From Iamia majanohamensis (GTDB taxonomy: Bacteria > Actinomycetota > Acidimicrobiia > Acidimicrobiales > Iamiaceae), in assembly GCF_028532485.1 (NCBI RefSeq), contig NZ_CP116942.1, forward strand, positions 744,001-808,000: a stretch of 64,000 bases of DNA. The letters are read 5' to 3'. The translations under genes were made by a program, and so were the position numbers. Positions 1 to 7,740 of this stretch are shown one piece after another. Under the pieces are notes generated by a model. That model saw only the letters and a list, made by a program, of their open reading frames with translations, did not search any database and was not told where the DNA came from. Positions within the stretch are counted from its first letter, which is position 1, and every line of letters begins with the position of its first letter.

Positions 1-1
1 G

Positions 2-67
2 GCCCGGGCGGTGAAGGACGGCCTCAGCCGCATGGCCGAGGCCAGCATCCTCGACCGCTACAACTAG
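2..67 (+). CDS. C-terminal fragment of an unidentified protein
   Basis: Only the last 21 codons and a TAG stop lie inside the window; the residues read ARAVKDGLSRMAEASILDRYN. The frame is open from the window edge and uses GC-rich third positions like its neighbours. The fragment is too short to assign a family. The gene is convergent with the cyclase, whose stop is 17 bp further on. Confidence 0.6.
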   Translation, partial: ARAVKDGLSRMAEASILDRYN

Positions 68-68
68 G

Positions 69-104
69 TCGTCGTCGTCGTTCGCTAGCGAGCGAGTGAC
101 GACG
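69..104. repeat. Dispersed repeat R1 (TCACTCGCTCGC type) at a convergent gene junction
   Basis: Read on the minus strand, this stretch begins with repeated TCG units and TCACTCGCTCGCTAGC. It shares the TCGTCGnnnTCACTCGnTCGC core with R2 (from 19107) and R3 (from 22121). It supplies the last eight codons and the stop of the cyclase gene. It is partly self-complementary, so it could also end transcription between the two convergent genes, but no T-run is present. Confidence 0.5.
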
Positions 105-912
105 AAGACGACACCCGGCGGACCTTGCTGGCGGAGATGGGGTCGAGGCCCTTGAGGCGGTAGCGGCGGGCCCGGGTGAACTCCACGCCGCGGAGGTCGG
201 TGGCCGCGGCCCGGACGTCGACCGAGGCCAGGGCCTCGCCCCCCTTGGCCTGCTCGGTGAGCCGGGCGGCCACGTTCACCACGTGGCCCACCACGTCGTC
301 GTGGGTGACGACGGCGTCGCCGTGGTGCAGCCCGGCCCGCACCCGCAGGGGGCTGGGGTCCTCGCTCACCAGCTCCACCGCGGCCAGCACCGCGGCCTCG
401 GGTGCCGGGAAGCTGAGCATCAGGCCGTCGCCCAGGCGCTTCACGATGTGGCCGCCGCGGCTCCGCACCACCGGGCCGACCCAGCGGTTGTGGGCGCCGA
501 CGAGCGAGGCGGCGGCGTCGTCGCCCTCGGTCGCGGTGAAGCCGGTGAAGCCCTCCAGGTCGGTGAAGACCACGGTCACGGGGGTGACGGGCGACGTCCC
601 CGTGCCCGAGGCGTCGGTGCGGGCCAGCGACATGGCCTGGAGGGCGGAGAGGCCCAGGTTGGCCAGCACCGAGGGGCGCTGCTCGGCGGTGCGCTCGAGG
701 AAGCGCTGCACCACCTGGTTGGGGGGCGCGATCCGGGCCGGGTTGGCGGTGGGGTCGGCCAGCCAGTCCCGGTCGACGAGGCCGACGTCGACGGCCTGGG
801 CGGCCCACTCCTCGTCCGAGCGGATCAGGCGGGCCAGGCGCTCGGTGATCGACTGGTGGAGCGATGCCACGGCGCGGGCACCGGCGTCGCGGACATCGTC
901 GGTGGAGGCCAC
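85..912 (-). CDS. Class III adenylate/guanylate cyclase domain protein
   Basis: This 275-residue cytoplasmic protein has a helical N-terminal region of about 105 residues followed by a class III nucleotidyl cyclase domain (about 112-240). Visible signatures are VVFTDLEGFTGF with the first metal Asp, VKRLGDGLMLSF with the second metal Asp and a purine-recognising Lys, RAGLHHGDAV, and GHVVNVAARL with the transition-state Asn and Arg. Lys plus Asp at the specificity positions suggests ATP as substrate, hence cAMP; that is inference. The GTG start at 912 is supported by a -10 hexamer 6 nt upstream. The C-terminal SSSSSLAR tail is encoded by repeat R1. A Crp/Fnr regulator lies about 2.5 kb away, but a link is not shown. 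Confidence 0.85.
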   Translation of the reverse strand: MASTDDVRDAGARAVASLHQSITERLARLIRSDEEWAAQAVDVGLVDRDWLADPTANPARIAPPNQVVQRFLERTAEQRPSVLANLGLSALQAMSLARTDASGTGTSPVTPVTVVFTDLEGFTGFTATEGDDAAASLVGAHNRWVGPVVRSRGGHIVKRLGDGLMLSFPAPEAAVLAAVELVSEDPSPLRVRAGLHHGDAVVTHDDVVGHVVNVAARLTEQAKGGEALASVDVRAAATDLRGVEFTRARRYRLKGLDPISASKVRRVSSSSSLAR

Positions 913-918
913 GAGGGG

Positions 919-924
919 ACTCTA
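919..924 (-). promoter_or_regulatory. -10 element of the cyclase gene (leaderless)
   Basis: TAGAGT on the minus strand ends 6 nt before the GTG start. A transcript initiating about 7 nt downstream would begin at the start codon, and no Shine-Dalgarno sequence is present. Confidence 0.5.
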
Positions 925-990
925 GGAGCCCCTCCGGGTGGGGGCGCCGTCGGACGGCGCCGCGGCGGTGGCATCGGTCATGCTGGACCG

Positions 991-1638
991 ATGGCCTCCA
1001 CCCTCCCGTCCGGCACGCCCGTCCACGTCGCCCGCACCCCGGGTGCGGGGCGCGGCCTGGTCATCGTCCCCGACATCGGGGGCCTGCGGCCGCTGTTCAC
1101 CGAGATGGCCGACGCCCTGGCGGCCGAGCAGGGCTGGTCGGTGGCCACCTTCGAGCCGTGGCCGGGGCGCGAGGACCTCACCCTCGAGGAGCGGCTGGCC
1201 GCGGTCGGCAGCCTCGACGACGACGCCCTCCAGGCCGACGTGGCCGCCGCGGCCGACGCCCTGGAGGTCGAGCCGGTGGGCGTCATCGGCTTCTGCATGG
1301 GCGGCATGGTGGCCCTCAAGGCCGCGGCGGCGGGGCGGGTCGACCGGGCCGTGTCGTTCTACGGCATGGTCCGCCTCCCCGAGCACTGGGCGACCGCCAC
1401 CATGGGCGAGCCCCTCGACGCCCTCGCCGGCGGGGCCGCACCGGTGCTCTGCCTGGTCGGCACGGACGACCCGTGGGTGCCCGAGGCCGACGCCGCCGCC
1501 CTCGAGGCGACCGGCGCCGAGGTGGTGCGCTACCCGGGCGCCGACCACGGGTTCGTGCACGACCCCGACCGCCCGGCCCACCGGCCTGACGACGCGGCCG
1601 ATGCGTGGGCCCGGATGCTGTCGTTCCTGGGCGGGTAG
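991..1638 (+). CDS. Dienelactone hydrolase family protein
   Basis: This 215-residue alpha/beta hydrolase is the usual length of the dienelactone hydrolase family, soluble enzymes that open lactones such as dienelactone or act on related esters. The nucleophile motif GFCMGG carries Cys (about residue 101) in place of Ser, as is typical of the family. The triad is completed by Asp in GTDDPWVP (about 158) and His in ADHGFVH (about 185). The ATG at 991 is preferred over the long upstream extension, because upstream codons are antisense to the cyclase. No Shine-Dalgarno is seen; a weak CATGCT hexamer lies 6 nt upstream. It is convergent with the phosphoesterase (14 bp gap). Its natural substrate cannot be told from context. 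Confidence 0.85.
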   Translation: MASTLPSGTPVHVARTPGAGRGLVIVPDIGGLRPLFTEMADALAAEQGWSVATFEPWPGREDLTLEERLAAVGSLDDDALQADVAAAADALEVEPVGVIGFCMGGMVALKAAAAGRVDRAVSFYGMVRLPEHWATATMGEPLDALAGGAAPVLCLVGTDDPWVPEADAAALEATGAEVVRYPGADHGFVHDPDRPAHRPDDAADAWARMLSFLGG

Positions 1639-1652
1639 GCGCCGAGCGGGGG

Positions 1653-3302
1653 TCAGCCCACCTGGAGGGTGGCGTTGGCCTGCTCCAGGGCGACCCGCAG
1701 CTGCTCGCTGGTCGCCTCGGAGGGGGCCGCCTTGGCCGCCGCGCCGCGGGCGAGGGTGTCGACCTCCTGGCCGGCCTGGAGCCGGGGCAGGGCCTCGGCC
1801 GCGGCGCGCGCCGCAGCCATGGCCGCCACCCCGAGGCCCGAGGCGAAGGGCTGGGCCGGTGCCTCGGGCGCGTCGACCTGCGGGGGTGTGGTGACGGGCC
1901 AGGCCCGCCGGGCCCGCGGGTCGATGATGCCGTCGAAGCGGGGGGCGTGGGCGTCGCGCGCCGTGAGGCTGCCGAGGCCCCACTTCTCGCTCAGGGTGCG
2001 GATGACCGACGTGTTCTGCATCTGCTGCTGGACGACCCGGCCCTGGGGCACGTGCGACGAGATGGCGAGGGTGGGCACGCGCACGCCGAGGCGGTCGAAG
2101 CCGAACCCGTACTGGGCCGAGGCCCCGCCCCCGGGCGGGGTGGTGGCGGGCGGGGGCACGTGGTCGTGCATCCCGCCGTGCTCGTCGAAGCACATGAGCA
2201 GGAGGGTGCGGTCCCGGGCCGGCGACCGGCGGATGGCGTCGTACACCTGGTGGAGGAAGGCGTCGCCCCGGCGGACGTCGGAGATCACGTACTTCCCGAA
2301 GAGCTCGAAGAAGGTCGGGTGCATGTCGCTCTCGGGGTGCCCGGTCGGGTCGATCGTGAGCATGCGGGGCTCGATGAAGGTGTACTGCGGCAGCGAGCCC
2401 GAGGCCGCGGCCGAGAAGAAGCGGTCGATGTGGTGGAAGCGGCCGATGTGGGGCCAGAGGTCGCGGAAGTTGATCAGCAGGGTGAGGGGCACGACCTGCC
2501 AGGGGTCGAAGAAGACGTTCCAGGACACGCCCTTGGAGGCCATCCGACTGAGGATCGTCTCGGCCGTGTTGTGCAGGGGCCACACCGCGTACGGCGGCTC
2601 GGTGACCAGCCCGGTGGAGTCGGCGGCGTGGAAGAACGACCGGTTCACGAAGGTGTCCGAGGGGACGTCGCAGAACCAGTGGTCGAACACGCCGAAGGAC
2701 CGGGCCAGGCTGTGGGTGACGGGCAGGGCGTCGGAGGTGAAGTACTGCATCACCTGGGCGATGTCGGCGGGGGTGGCGTCCTGGCCGGTGCCGACCTTCC
2801 ACGCCGACTGGTAGTCGAGGGCGAAGCCCGACATGTCGGCGGCCCGCCCCGCAGGGGGGGCGTTCCACGGTGCGGTCATGCTCGTGCTGGTGCCCGGCGA
2901 GCCGTCCTTGAAGCGGTTGCTGGCCGGGTCGAACTCCCCGAAGAGCTGCACGTTCACGTCGGCCCAGGTCTCGCCGGGGTCGACGCTCGGTGCGGTGCCG
3001 ATGCTGGTGGGGCCGGCCGGGATCCGTCCGCCGAAGGGGCTGGGGTTGGAGACCACGCCGGGGGAGCCGGGCAGGAACACGCCGTCGAAGCCGGGGCGGG
3101 GCGCGCCCGGCGCACCGTGCAGGCCACCGAGGAGGTTGTCGAAGGAGCGGTTCTCGAACATCACGACCACGACGTGGTCGAAGGTGTCGAGGGGGTCGGT
3201 GGAGCCCTCACCGACCTCGGGGATGGTGCACCCGCCGAGGGCGAGGCCGGCGGCCACCGCCCCCGAGCCCTGCAGGAACCGTCGTCGATCCATCTCGGCC
3301 AT
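1653..3302 (-). CDS. Tat-exported phosphoesterase (acid phosphatase / phospholipase C family)
   Basis: The 549-residue product begins MAEMDRRRFLQGSGAVAAG, a twin-arginine signal with an LGGC lipobox-like end, so it is probably exported folded and may be lipid-anchored. The mature part matches the phosphoesterase family (PF04185) that includes AcpA-type acid phosphatases and non-specific phospholipases C. Visible signatures are VVMFENRSFDNLLG near the N-terminus, FVNRSFFHAADS, and FDEHGGMHDHVPPP with metal and catalytic residues. The start at 3302 has a GGGAGGG Shine-Dalgarno upstream, and a TACGTT -10 about 40 nt upstream is plausible. The natural substrate (phospholipid or phosphomonoester) is undetermined. 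The C-terminal about 80 residues are Ala-rich and not recognised. Confidence 0.88.
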   Translation of the reverse strand: MAEMDRRRFLQGSGAVAAGLALGGCTIPEVGEGSTDPLDTFDHVVVVMFENRSFDNLLGGLHGAPGAPRPGFDGVFLPGSPGVVSNPSPFGGRIPAGPTSIGTAPSVDPGETWADVNVQLFGEFDPASNRFKDGSPGTSTSMTAPWNAPPAGRAADMSGFALDYQSAWKVGTGQDATPADIAQVMQYFTSDALPVTHSLARSFGVFDHWFCDVPSDTFVNRSFFHAADSTGLVTEPPYAVWPLHNTAETILSRMASKGVSWNVFFDPWQVVPLTLLINFRDLWPHIGRFHHIDRFFSAAASGSLPQYTFIEPRMLTIDPTGHPESDMHPTFFELFGKYVISDVRRGDAFLHQVYDAIRRSPARDRTLLLMCFDEHGGMHDHVPPPATTPPGGGASAQYGFGFDRLGVRVPTLAISSHVPQGRVVQQQMQNTSVIRTLSEKWGLGSLTARDAHAPRFDGIIDPRARRAWPVTTPPQVDAPEAPAQPFASGLGVAAMAAARAAAEALPRLQAGQEVDTLARGAAAKAAPSEATSEQLRVALEQANATLQVG

Positions 3303-3391
3303 GAGCCCTCCCGTCGGCAGTCGCCGCCCGGAACGTAGCCCTCGGGTCGGGGGTCGGCCGGGCCCGTGCGTCACCCCCGGGGGTGGTCGTG

Positions 3392-4051
3392 CTAGAGCGC
3401 CCGCCGGTCGAGCTCGACCCGGTTGAGGATGCGGTAGCGGCGCTCGCGCTGGTCGATCCAGCCCAGGCGCACGAAGGAGGCGATGGCCTTGTTGACCCGC
3501 TCGCGCGAGGCGCCGACCATCCCGGCCAGCTCCTCCTGGGTGATGGGGAGCACGAACTCGTCGTCGTCGCCGGCCAGCTCGAGCAGGCGCTTGGCCGTGC
3601 GCCCGGTGACGTCGAGGAACACCGAGTCGGCCAGCGCCGTGTTGGTGTTGCGCAGGCGCCCGGCGAGGAGCTCGACCACACCCCACAGCAGCTGGGGGCG
3701 GGCCTCGTAGATGGCCTTGAGCGGGGCGTAGGGGATGGTGAGGACCTGGGAGCTCTCGAGGGCCCGGGCCTCGGCCGAGCGGCCCAGCCCGTCGAACAGG
3801 CCCATCTCGCCGATCAGGTCGCCCCGCTCCATCAGGGCCACCATCGACTCGCGGCCGTCGACGGAGCGCTTGGAGATGGCGATGCGGCCGCTGACCACCA
3901 CGTGGAGCTCGGTCGGCTCGGCCTCCTCGGCGAAGAGCAGGTCGCCGCGGCGCATGTCGAGGGTGGTGGTGGCCGCCTCGACCTGGCCCATCTCCTCCTC
4001 GGTGAGGTCATGCAGGAGGGGCACGTCACGGAGCAGGGAGATCTCGGCCAC
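3392..4051 (-). CDS. Crp/Fnr family transcriptional regulator
   Basis: This 219-residue cytoplasmic DNA-binding protein has an N-terminal cyclic-nucleotide-binding beta-roll (about 1-120; GDLIGEMGLFDG is the phosphate-binding cassette segment, followed by RSAEARAL with the Arg that contacts cyclic phosphate). A dimerisation helix comes next, then a winged HTH (TQEELAGMVGASRERVNKAI, about 170-190). RSAEARA closely resembles actinobacterial Crp, so cAMP binding is likely. The gene is divergent from ispD. The GTG start at 4051 lies 6 nt after a TACCAT hexamer. Targets are unknown. The cyclase at 85-912 is a possible source of its ligand, but this is inference. Confidence 0.9.
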   Translation of the reverse strand: MAEISLLRDVPLLHDLTEEEMGQVEAATTTLDMRRGDLLFAEEAEPTELHVVVSGRIAISKRSVDGRESMVALMERGDLIGEMGLFDGLGRSAEARALESSQVLTIPYAPLKAIYEARPQLLWGVVELLAGRLRNTNTALADSVFLDVTGRTAKRLLELAGDDDEFVLPITQEELAGMVGASRERVNKAIASFVRLGWIDQRERRYRILNRVELDRRAL

Positions 4052-4057
4052 CGCGGC

Positions 4058-4063
4058 ATGGTA
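4058..4063 (-). promoter_or_regulatory. -10 element of the Crp/Fnr gene (leaderless)
   Basis: TACCAT on the minus strand is separated by 6 nt from the GTG start at 4051, consistent with a leaderless transcript. Confidence 0.45.
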
Positions 4064-4153
4064 CCGGCCCGACAGATGTCACACCGCACCCGCCGCGACC
4101 GCCCCACCAGGGGCGGCGCGCCCGCGCCCCCGGGCCACGAGGCGCCCCGCGGG

Positions 4154-4159
4154 TAGCGT
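4154..4159 (+). promoter_or_regulatory. -10 element of the ispD-ispF-rlmB operon (leaderless)
   Basis: TAGCGT lies 8 nt before the ispD GTG start. No Shine-Dalgarno intervenes, so the operon mRNA probably begins at or next to the start codon. Confidence 0.5.
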
Positions 4160-4167
4160 GCCGCCCC

Positions 4168-4836
4168 GTGGACGACCGCGGAGGAGCCGGGCCCGGCGAG
4201 GTGTGGGCGGTGGTCGTGGCGGCCGGCGGTGGCACCCGCTTCGGGGGGGCCAAGCAGTACGCGCCGCTGGGCGGGCGCCGGGTCCTCGACTGGAGCGTGG
4301 CCGCGGCCCGGGCCGCGGCCGACGGCGTCGTGCTCGTCGTCCCGCCCGACCGGGCCGGGGTGGCCGAGCCCGCGGTCGACGTCGTGGTGGGCGGCGGCGC
4401 CACCCGCTCGGCGTCGGTGCGCGCCGGGCTGGCCGTCGTCCCCCCCGACGCGGCCGTGGTCGTGGTCCACGACGCAGCCCGCCCCGTGGCCGGCGCCGAC
4501 CTCTTCGGCGCGGTGGTGGCGGCGGTGGCGGCCGGGGCCGACGCCGCCGTGCCCGGGGTCCCGCTCGTCGACAGCGTCCGCCACCGCGACGGCACGGCCG
4601 TCGACCGGGAGGAGCTGGTGGCCGTGCAGACGCCGCAGGCGTTCCGCGCCGAGGCCCTGCGCCGGGCCCACGCCGCCGGGGCCGACGCCAGCGACGACGC
4701 CACCCTGGTCGAGCACGACGGCGGGCGGGTGGAGGTCGTGGCCGGCGACCCGGCCAACGTCAAGGTCACCCACGCCGCCGACCTCGACGTGGTGGCCGGC
4801 CACCTGGTGGCCCCGCCCGCGGGGCGGGCGCGCTGA
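4168..4836 (+). CDS. ispD: 2-C-methyl-D-erythritol 4-phosphate cytidylyltransferase
   Basis: IspD transfers CMP from CTP to methylerythritol phosphate, the third step of the non-mevalonate isoprenoid pathway. The 222-residue protein shows the nucleotide-binding start VVVAAGGGTRFGGAKQYAPLGG (N-terminal 10-32, with the Arg and Lys that bind CTP phosphates), VVVHDAARPV (about 108-117) and VQTPQAFR (about 153-160). These are all family signatures. The first gene of an operon, it ends in an ATGA overlap with ispF. The GTG start at 4168 is supported by the leaderless promoter just upstream. Length is normal for the family. Confidence 0.95.
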   Translation: MDDRGGAGPGEVWAVVVAAGGGTRFGGAKQYAPLGGRRVLDWSVAAARAAADGVVLVVPPDRAGVAEPAVDVVVGGGATRSASVRAGLAVVPPDAAVVVVHDAARPVAGADLFGAVVAAVAAGADAAVPGVPLVDSVRHRDGTAVDREELVAVQTPQAFRAEALRRAHAAGADASDDATLVEHDGGRVEVVAGDPANVKVTHAADLDVVAGHLVAPPAGRAR

Positions 4837-5330
4837 TGCAGGTGCGCGTGGGCCTGGGCGTCGACCTCCACCCGTGGAGCGACGACGCGGACCGCGACCT
4901 GGTGCTGGGGGGCGTGCGCTTCCCGGAGGGCCGGGGCCTGGCCGGCCACAGCGACGCCGACGCCGTGGCCCACGCCTGCGCCGACGCCCTGCTGGGGGCG
5001 GCCGGCCTGGGCGACATCGGCCAGCACTTCCCCGACACCGACCCGGCCTGGGCCGGGGCCGACAGCGTGGCCCTCCTGGCCGAGGCCACCCGACGGGTGC
5101 GCGCCGAGGGCTGGGAGCCCGGGAACGTGGACTGCTCGGTGGTGCTCGACGCGCCCCGCCTGGCGCCGGTGCGCCGGGAGATGGCCGACCGCCTCACCGC
5201 CGCGGTCGGGGCCCCGGTGACCGTCACCGGGCGGCGCACGGAGGGCATCGGGGCCCTGGGCCGGGGTGAGGGCGTGGCCGCCTTCGCCGTCGCCGTGGTG
5301 ACCCGCCCGACCGGGGACGGCGCCCCGTGA
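4836..5330 (+). CDS. ispF: 2-C-methyl-D-erythritol 2,4-cyclodiphosphate synthase
   Basis: IspF cyclises CDP-ME 2-phosphate to MEcPP, two steps after IspD. The 164-residue protein carries the zinc ligands in GVDLHPW (about 7-13) and GHSDADAVAHA (about 35-45), and the C-terminal TGRRTEGIGALGRGEGVAAFAV region typical of the family. Its ATG overlaps the ispD stop and its end overlaps the rlmB start (GTGA), so translation of the three genes is coupled. The order ispD-ispF-RNA methyltransferase is a common actinobacterial arrangement. ispE is not adjacent. Confidence 0.95.
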   Translation: MQVRVGLGVDLHPWSDDADRDLVLGGVRFPEGRGLAGHSDADAVAHACADALLGAAGLGDIGQHFPDTDPAWAGADSVALLAEATRRVRAEGWEPGNVDCSVVLDAPRLAPVRREMADRLTAAVGAPVTVTGRRTEGIGALGRGEGVAAFAVAVVTRPTGDGAP

Positions 5331-6307
5331 GCCCGAGGGGCGGGTCCCGCCGGGGCGGGTCGGGCCGGGGCGGGCAGGGTGGGCCGGGCCGCGGGCGCAG
5401 CGGCGCCGCAGGTCGCCAGGGCGGGCGGGGCGGGGCCGGAGGGGGCCGCGGCCGCCCCGACGCCCGCCGGCCGACGCCGTCGGGGGGTGCGCCGAAGGGG
5501 ACCGGGCGCCCCGCCGAGGGCCGGCCCCGCGGGCGGCCCGGGCCGCCTCGGGGCCTCGACGGCACCCAGGTCGAGGGGCGCCACGCGGTGCGGGAGCTGC
5601 TGCTCGCCGGCCGCCGCCGGGTCACCGAGGTGCTGGTGGCCGCGGACCTCGACGCCTCGCCGGTCGTCGACGAGATCATCGACCTGGCCGAGGCCGACGG
5701 CGTCCCGGTGTCCCGGCCGTCGCGCACCCGGCTGGAGGCCACGGCCCGCACCGAGGCCCCCCAGGGCGTGGTGGCCCTGGCCGCGCCCCTCGAGGACCAC
5801 GACCTCGACGCCCTGGCGGCCGGCACGGTGCGGGCCACCGCCTCGGGCGACGGCCCTCCCTTCCTCCTCGCCCTCGACGGCCTCACCGACCCCGGCAACC
5901 TGGGCGCGGTCCTCCGGTCGGCCTCGGCCGCCGGGGTGACCGGCGTGGTCCTGCCCCGCCACCGGGCCGTGCACGTGACCCCGACGGTGGCCAAGGCCGC
6001 GGCGGGCGCCATCGAGCACCTGCCCATGGCCCTGGTCGGCGGCCTGCCTGCGGCCCTGGCCCAGCTCCGGGAGCGGGGCGTGTGGTCGGTGGGCCTCGAC
6101 GCCGACGGGGACCGGCCCCTCTGGGACCTCGACGTGGCCGACCAGCCCCTCGTGCTCGTGGTCGGGGCCGAGGGGGCGGGGCTCTCCCGGCTGGTGCGCG
6201 AGCGCTGCGACCAGGTCGTGGCCATCCCCATGCGGGGTCCCCTCGACAGCCTCAACGCGGCCACGGCCGCCGCCCTGGCCTGCTTCGAGGTGGCCCGCCG
6301 CCGCTGA
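5327..6307 (+). CDS. rlmB: 23S rRNA (guanosine-2'-O)-methyltransferase, TrmH/RlmB family
   Basis: This SPOUT-class enzyme would 2'-O-methylate a guanosine in 23S rRNA using SAM. Residues 1 to about 80 are an unusual Gly/Arg-rich tail (repeated RGG, GRGG and GGRG units) predicted to be disordered and RNA-binding. The substrate-binding domain follows (VEGRHAVRELLLAGRR, about 83-98). The SPOUT fold comes last, with LDGLTDPGNLGAVLRSA (about 184-200), LVVGAEGAGLSRLVRERCD and IPMRGPLDSLNAATAAALACFEVARR, the knot that binds SAM. At 326 residues it is longer than E. coli RlmB (about 243) because of the tail. The GTG start overlaps the ispF stop. Confidence 0.9.
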   Translation: MSPRGGSRRGGSGRGGQGGPGRGRSGAAGRQGGRGGAGGGRGRPDARRPTPSGGAPKGTGRPAEGRPRGRPGPPRGLDGTQVEGRHAVRELLLAGRRRVTEVLVAADLDASPVVDEIIDLAEADGVPVSRPSRTRLEATARTEAPQGVVALAAPLEDHDLDALAAGTVRATASGDGPPFLLALDGLTDPGNLGAVLRSASAAGVTGVVLPRHRAVHVTPTVAKAAAGAIEHLPMALVGGLPAALAQLRERGVWSVGLDADGDRPLWDLDVADQPLVLVVGAEGAGLSRLVRERCDQVVAIPMRGPLDSLNAATAAALACFEVARRR

Positions 6308-6452
6308 CGTCGCCGGCCGTCCTCGACGGCCCGTGACGCCGACACCACCCTCCGTCGCCTCCGCCCCCGTGGGCCGTGGGCTGCGCCGGTCCTCGCCGGG
6401 GCGCATCGGCGCTGGTGAGGGCACTGCGGGTCCCGCGCCGCCGCTGAGACGG

Positions 6453-6484
6453 TTGACACACCTCGCGCCCCTGTGGCACAAACT
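6453..6484 (+). promoter_or_regulatory. Possible promoter of the SigH-like sigma factor gene
   Basis: TTGACA at 6453-6458 is a perfect -35 consensus. It is followed after 17-20 nt by an AT-richer patch (GCACAAACT) that could serve as a weak -10. It lies about 70-100 nt before the sigma factor start in an otherwise GC-rich 247-bp intergenic region (6308-6554) with no other feature seen. Confidence 0.35.
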
Positions 6485-6554
6485 CACTAGTCCGAAAGGA
6501 CCAGTCGCACCCCTGCCGCCCCCTGCGCCGCACCCCCCGAAGGACCCACCACCC

Positions 6555-7190
6555 ATGCCTGCCGCCCTGACCGCCGCCCCCGACGCCGAGCTGGCCCGGC
6601 TCTTCCAGGAGGGCAGCTCCGCCGCCCTGGACGTCCTGATGGTCCGCTACCGGCGCTTCGCCCGGTCCCGGTCGCGCAGCTACTTCCTCGTCGGCGGCGA
6701 CGCCGACGACCTCGAGCAGGAGGCGCTGATCGGCCTGTACAAGGCCGTGCGCGACTACCGGCCCGACCACGAGGTCGCCTTCCGCCCCTTCGCCGAGCTG
6801 TGCATCACCCGCCAGCTGCTGAGCGCCATCAAGACCGCCAACCGGCACAAGCACCAGCCCCTCAACACCTCGGTGACCATCCACGGGCGCGACGCGGGCG
6901 AGGACGACAGCCACGCCCTGGAGGACCGGCTCCCGGGCCCCGCCGCCACCGACGACCCGGCCGAGCGCCTCCTCGGCGACGAGCAGGTGGCCGCCCTGGC
7001 CGCCGCCGTGGACGCCGACCTGTCCGAGCTCGAGGTCGACGTCCTGGGCCTCTACGTCGCCGGCCGCTCCTACGAGGAGATCGCCGAGCACGTGGGTCGC
7101 CACGCCAAGTCCGTCGACAACGCCGTGCAGCGCATCAAGCGCAAGCTGGGCCGCAGCCTCGAGCGCTACGAGCTGGCCGCCGCGGGCTGA
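6555..7190 (+). CDS. sigH: Sigma-70 family sigma factor resembling Bacillus SigH (Spo0H)
   Basis: The 211-residue protein contains sigma regions 2 and 4 with little between them. Region 2 reads RSRSYFLVGGDADDLEQEALIGLYKAVRDYR (about 36-66) followed by FRPFAELCITRQLLSAIKTANRHKHQPLN. Region 4 has LGLYVAGRSYEEIAEHVGRHAKSVDNAVQRIKRKLGR (HTH near the end). From memory these stretches match B. subtilis SigH (RSYFLIGAD..DIVQEGMIGLYKAIRDYR; LDGRSYQEI....RHVKSIDNALQRVKRKL) far better than actinobacterial ECF SigH or SigB/SigF. The ATG at 6555 is chosen because homologous sequence starts there. No anti-sigma gene is adjacent. Its regulon and role in a non-sporulating lineage are unknown. Confidence 0.85.
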   Translation: MPAALTAAPDAELARLFQEGSSAALDVLMVRYRRFARSRSRSYFLVGGDADDLEQEALIGLYKAVRDYRPDHEVAFRPFAELCITRQLLSAIKTANRHKHQPLNTSVTIHGRDAGEDDSHALEDRLPGPAATDDPAERLLGDEQVAALAAAVDADLSELEVDVLGLYVAGRSYEEIAEHVGRHAKSVDNAVQRIKRKLGRSLERYELAAAG

Positions 7191-7197
7191 CCGGGCC

Positions 7198-7716
7198 TCA
7201 GGCCTCGGGGGTGCCCCCCGGCAGGGCCACGGCCCGCCCCGCGGCCCAGTCCTCGACCCGGCGGCGGTGGTCGCCGGCCATCTCGGCGGGCACGTCGTCG
7301 AGCGGGAACCACGCCCACCCGGCCACCTCGGAGGGGTCGGGGTGGGGGTCGCCGTCGACCGTGCCGCTGTAGACGGTGATCTGGAGCCAGCCGCCCCGGT
7401 CGCGCCGGGCCACGTACTCGCCGACCAGGCCGGTGAGGGCGACCTCGAGGCCGAGCTCCTCGCGCACCTCCCGCCGGGCGGCGTCGGCCGGGTGCTCGCC
7501 CAGCTCCACGAACCCGCCCGGCACCTCCCACATGCCGGCGAAGGGCTCCCGGGCCCGCAGCGACAGCAGCACCCGGCCGTCGTCGTCGGAGATCACCACC
7601 GCGGCGCAGGGGGCGTTGCGCACCATGCGCCAACGGGCCCCGTGGACGGGGCAGGTGGGCACGCCCTCCTGGTCGGGGCTGGGGGCGCCGCAGCGCTCGC
7701 AGTGCAGGACCGTCAC
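7198..7716 (-). CDS. NUDIX hydrolase with N-terminal zinc ribbon
   Basis: This 172-residue protein starts with a small zinc-ribbon-like segment ([11 protein letters not shown], then PTCPVHG, Cys/His ligands within residues 6-25) as in NudC-type or ADP-ribose NUDIX proteins. It continues with a NUDIX box, [26 protein letters not shown] (about 68-93), carrying the REVREEL metal-binding core. It probably hydrolyses a nucleoside diphosphate derivative; the substrate is not predictable from sequence. It is convergent with the sigma factor gene (7 bp between stops). The GTG start at 7716 is preceded by a -10 hexamer 6 nt upstream. Confidence 0.85.
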   Translation of the reverse strand: MTVLHCERCGAPSPDQEGVPTCPVHGARWRMVRNAPCAAVVISDDDGRVLLSLRAREPFAGMWEVPGGFVELGEHPADAARREVREELGLEVALTGLVGEYVARRDRGGWLQITVYSGTVDGDPHPDPSEVAGWAWFPLDDVPAEMAGDHRRRVEDWAAGRAVALPGGTPEA

Positions 7717-7722
7717 CCGGCG

Positions 7723-7728
7723 AACCTA
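7723..7728 (-). promoter_or_regulatory. -10 element of the zinc-ribbon NUDIX gene (leaderless)
   Basis: TAGGTT on the minus strand lies 6 nt from the GTG start at 7716, without a Shine-Dalgarno. Confidence 0.5.
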
Positions 7729-7740
7729 GCGAGGCGTCCT

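Noticed and set aside
85-91. R1 as a trace of another IS110 left end (TAGC after the GC core)
   Set aside because: Similarity to the IS stops after four bases. The match is explained by the repeat itself.
283-1638. Extending the dienelactone hydrolase upstream to 283
   Set aside because: The added 236 residues are antisense to the cyclase gene and Gly/Ala/Arg-rich. Homology and a clean ATG begin at 991.
1605-3338. Long plus-strand frame opposite the phosphoesterase
   Set aside because: It is a low-complexity antisense shadow caused by high GC. The minus strand encodes a recognisable Tat-exported enzyme. Many other such shadows across the window were rejected for the same reason.
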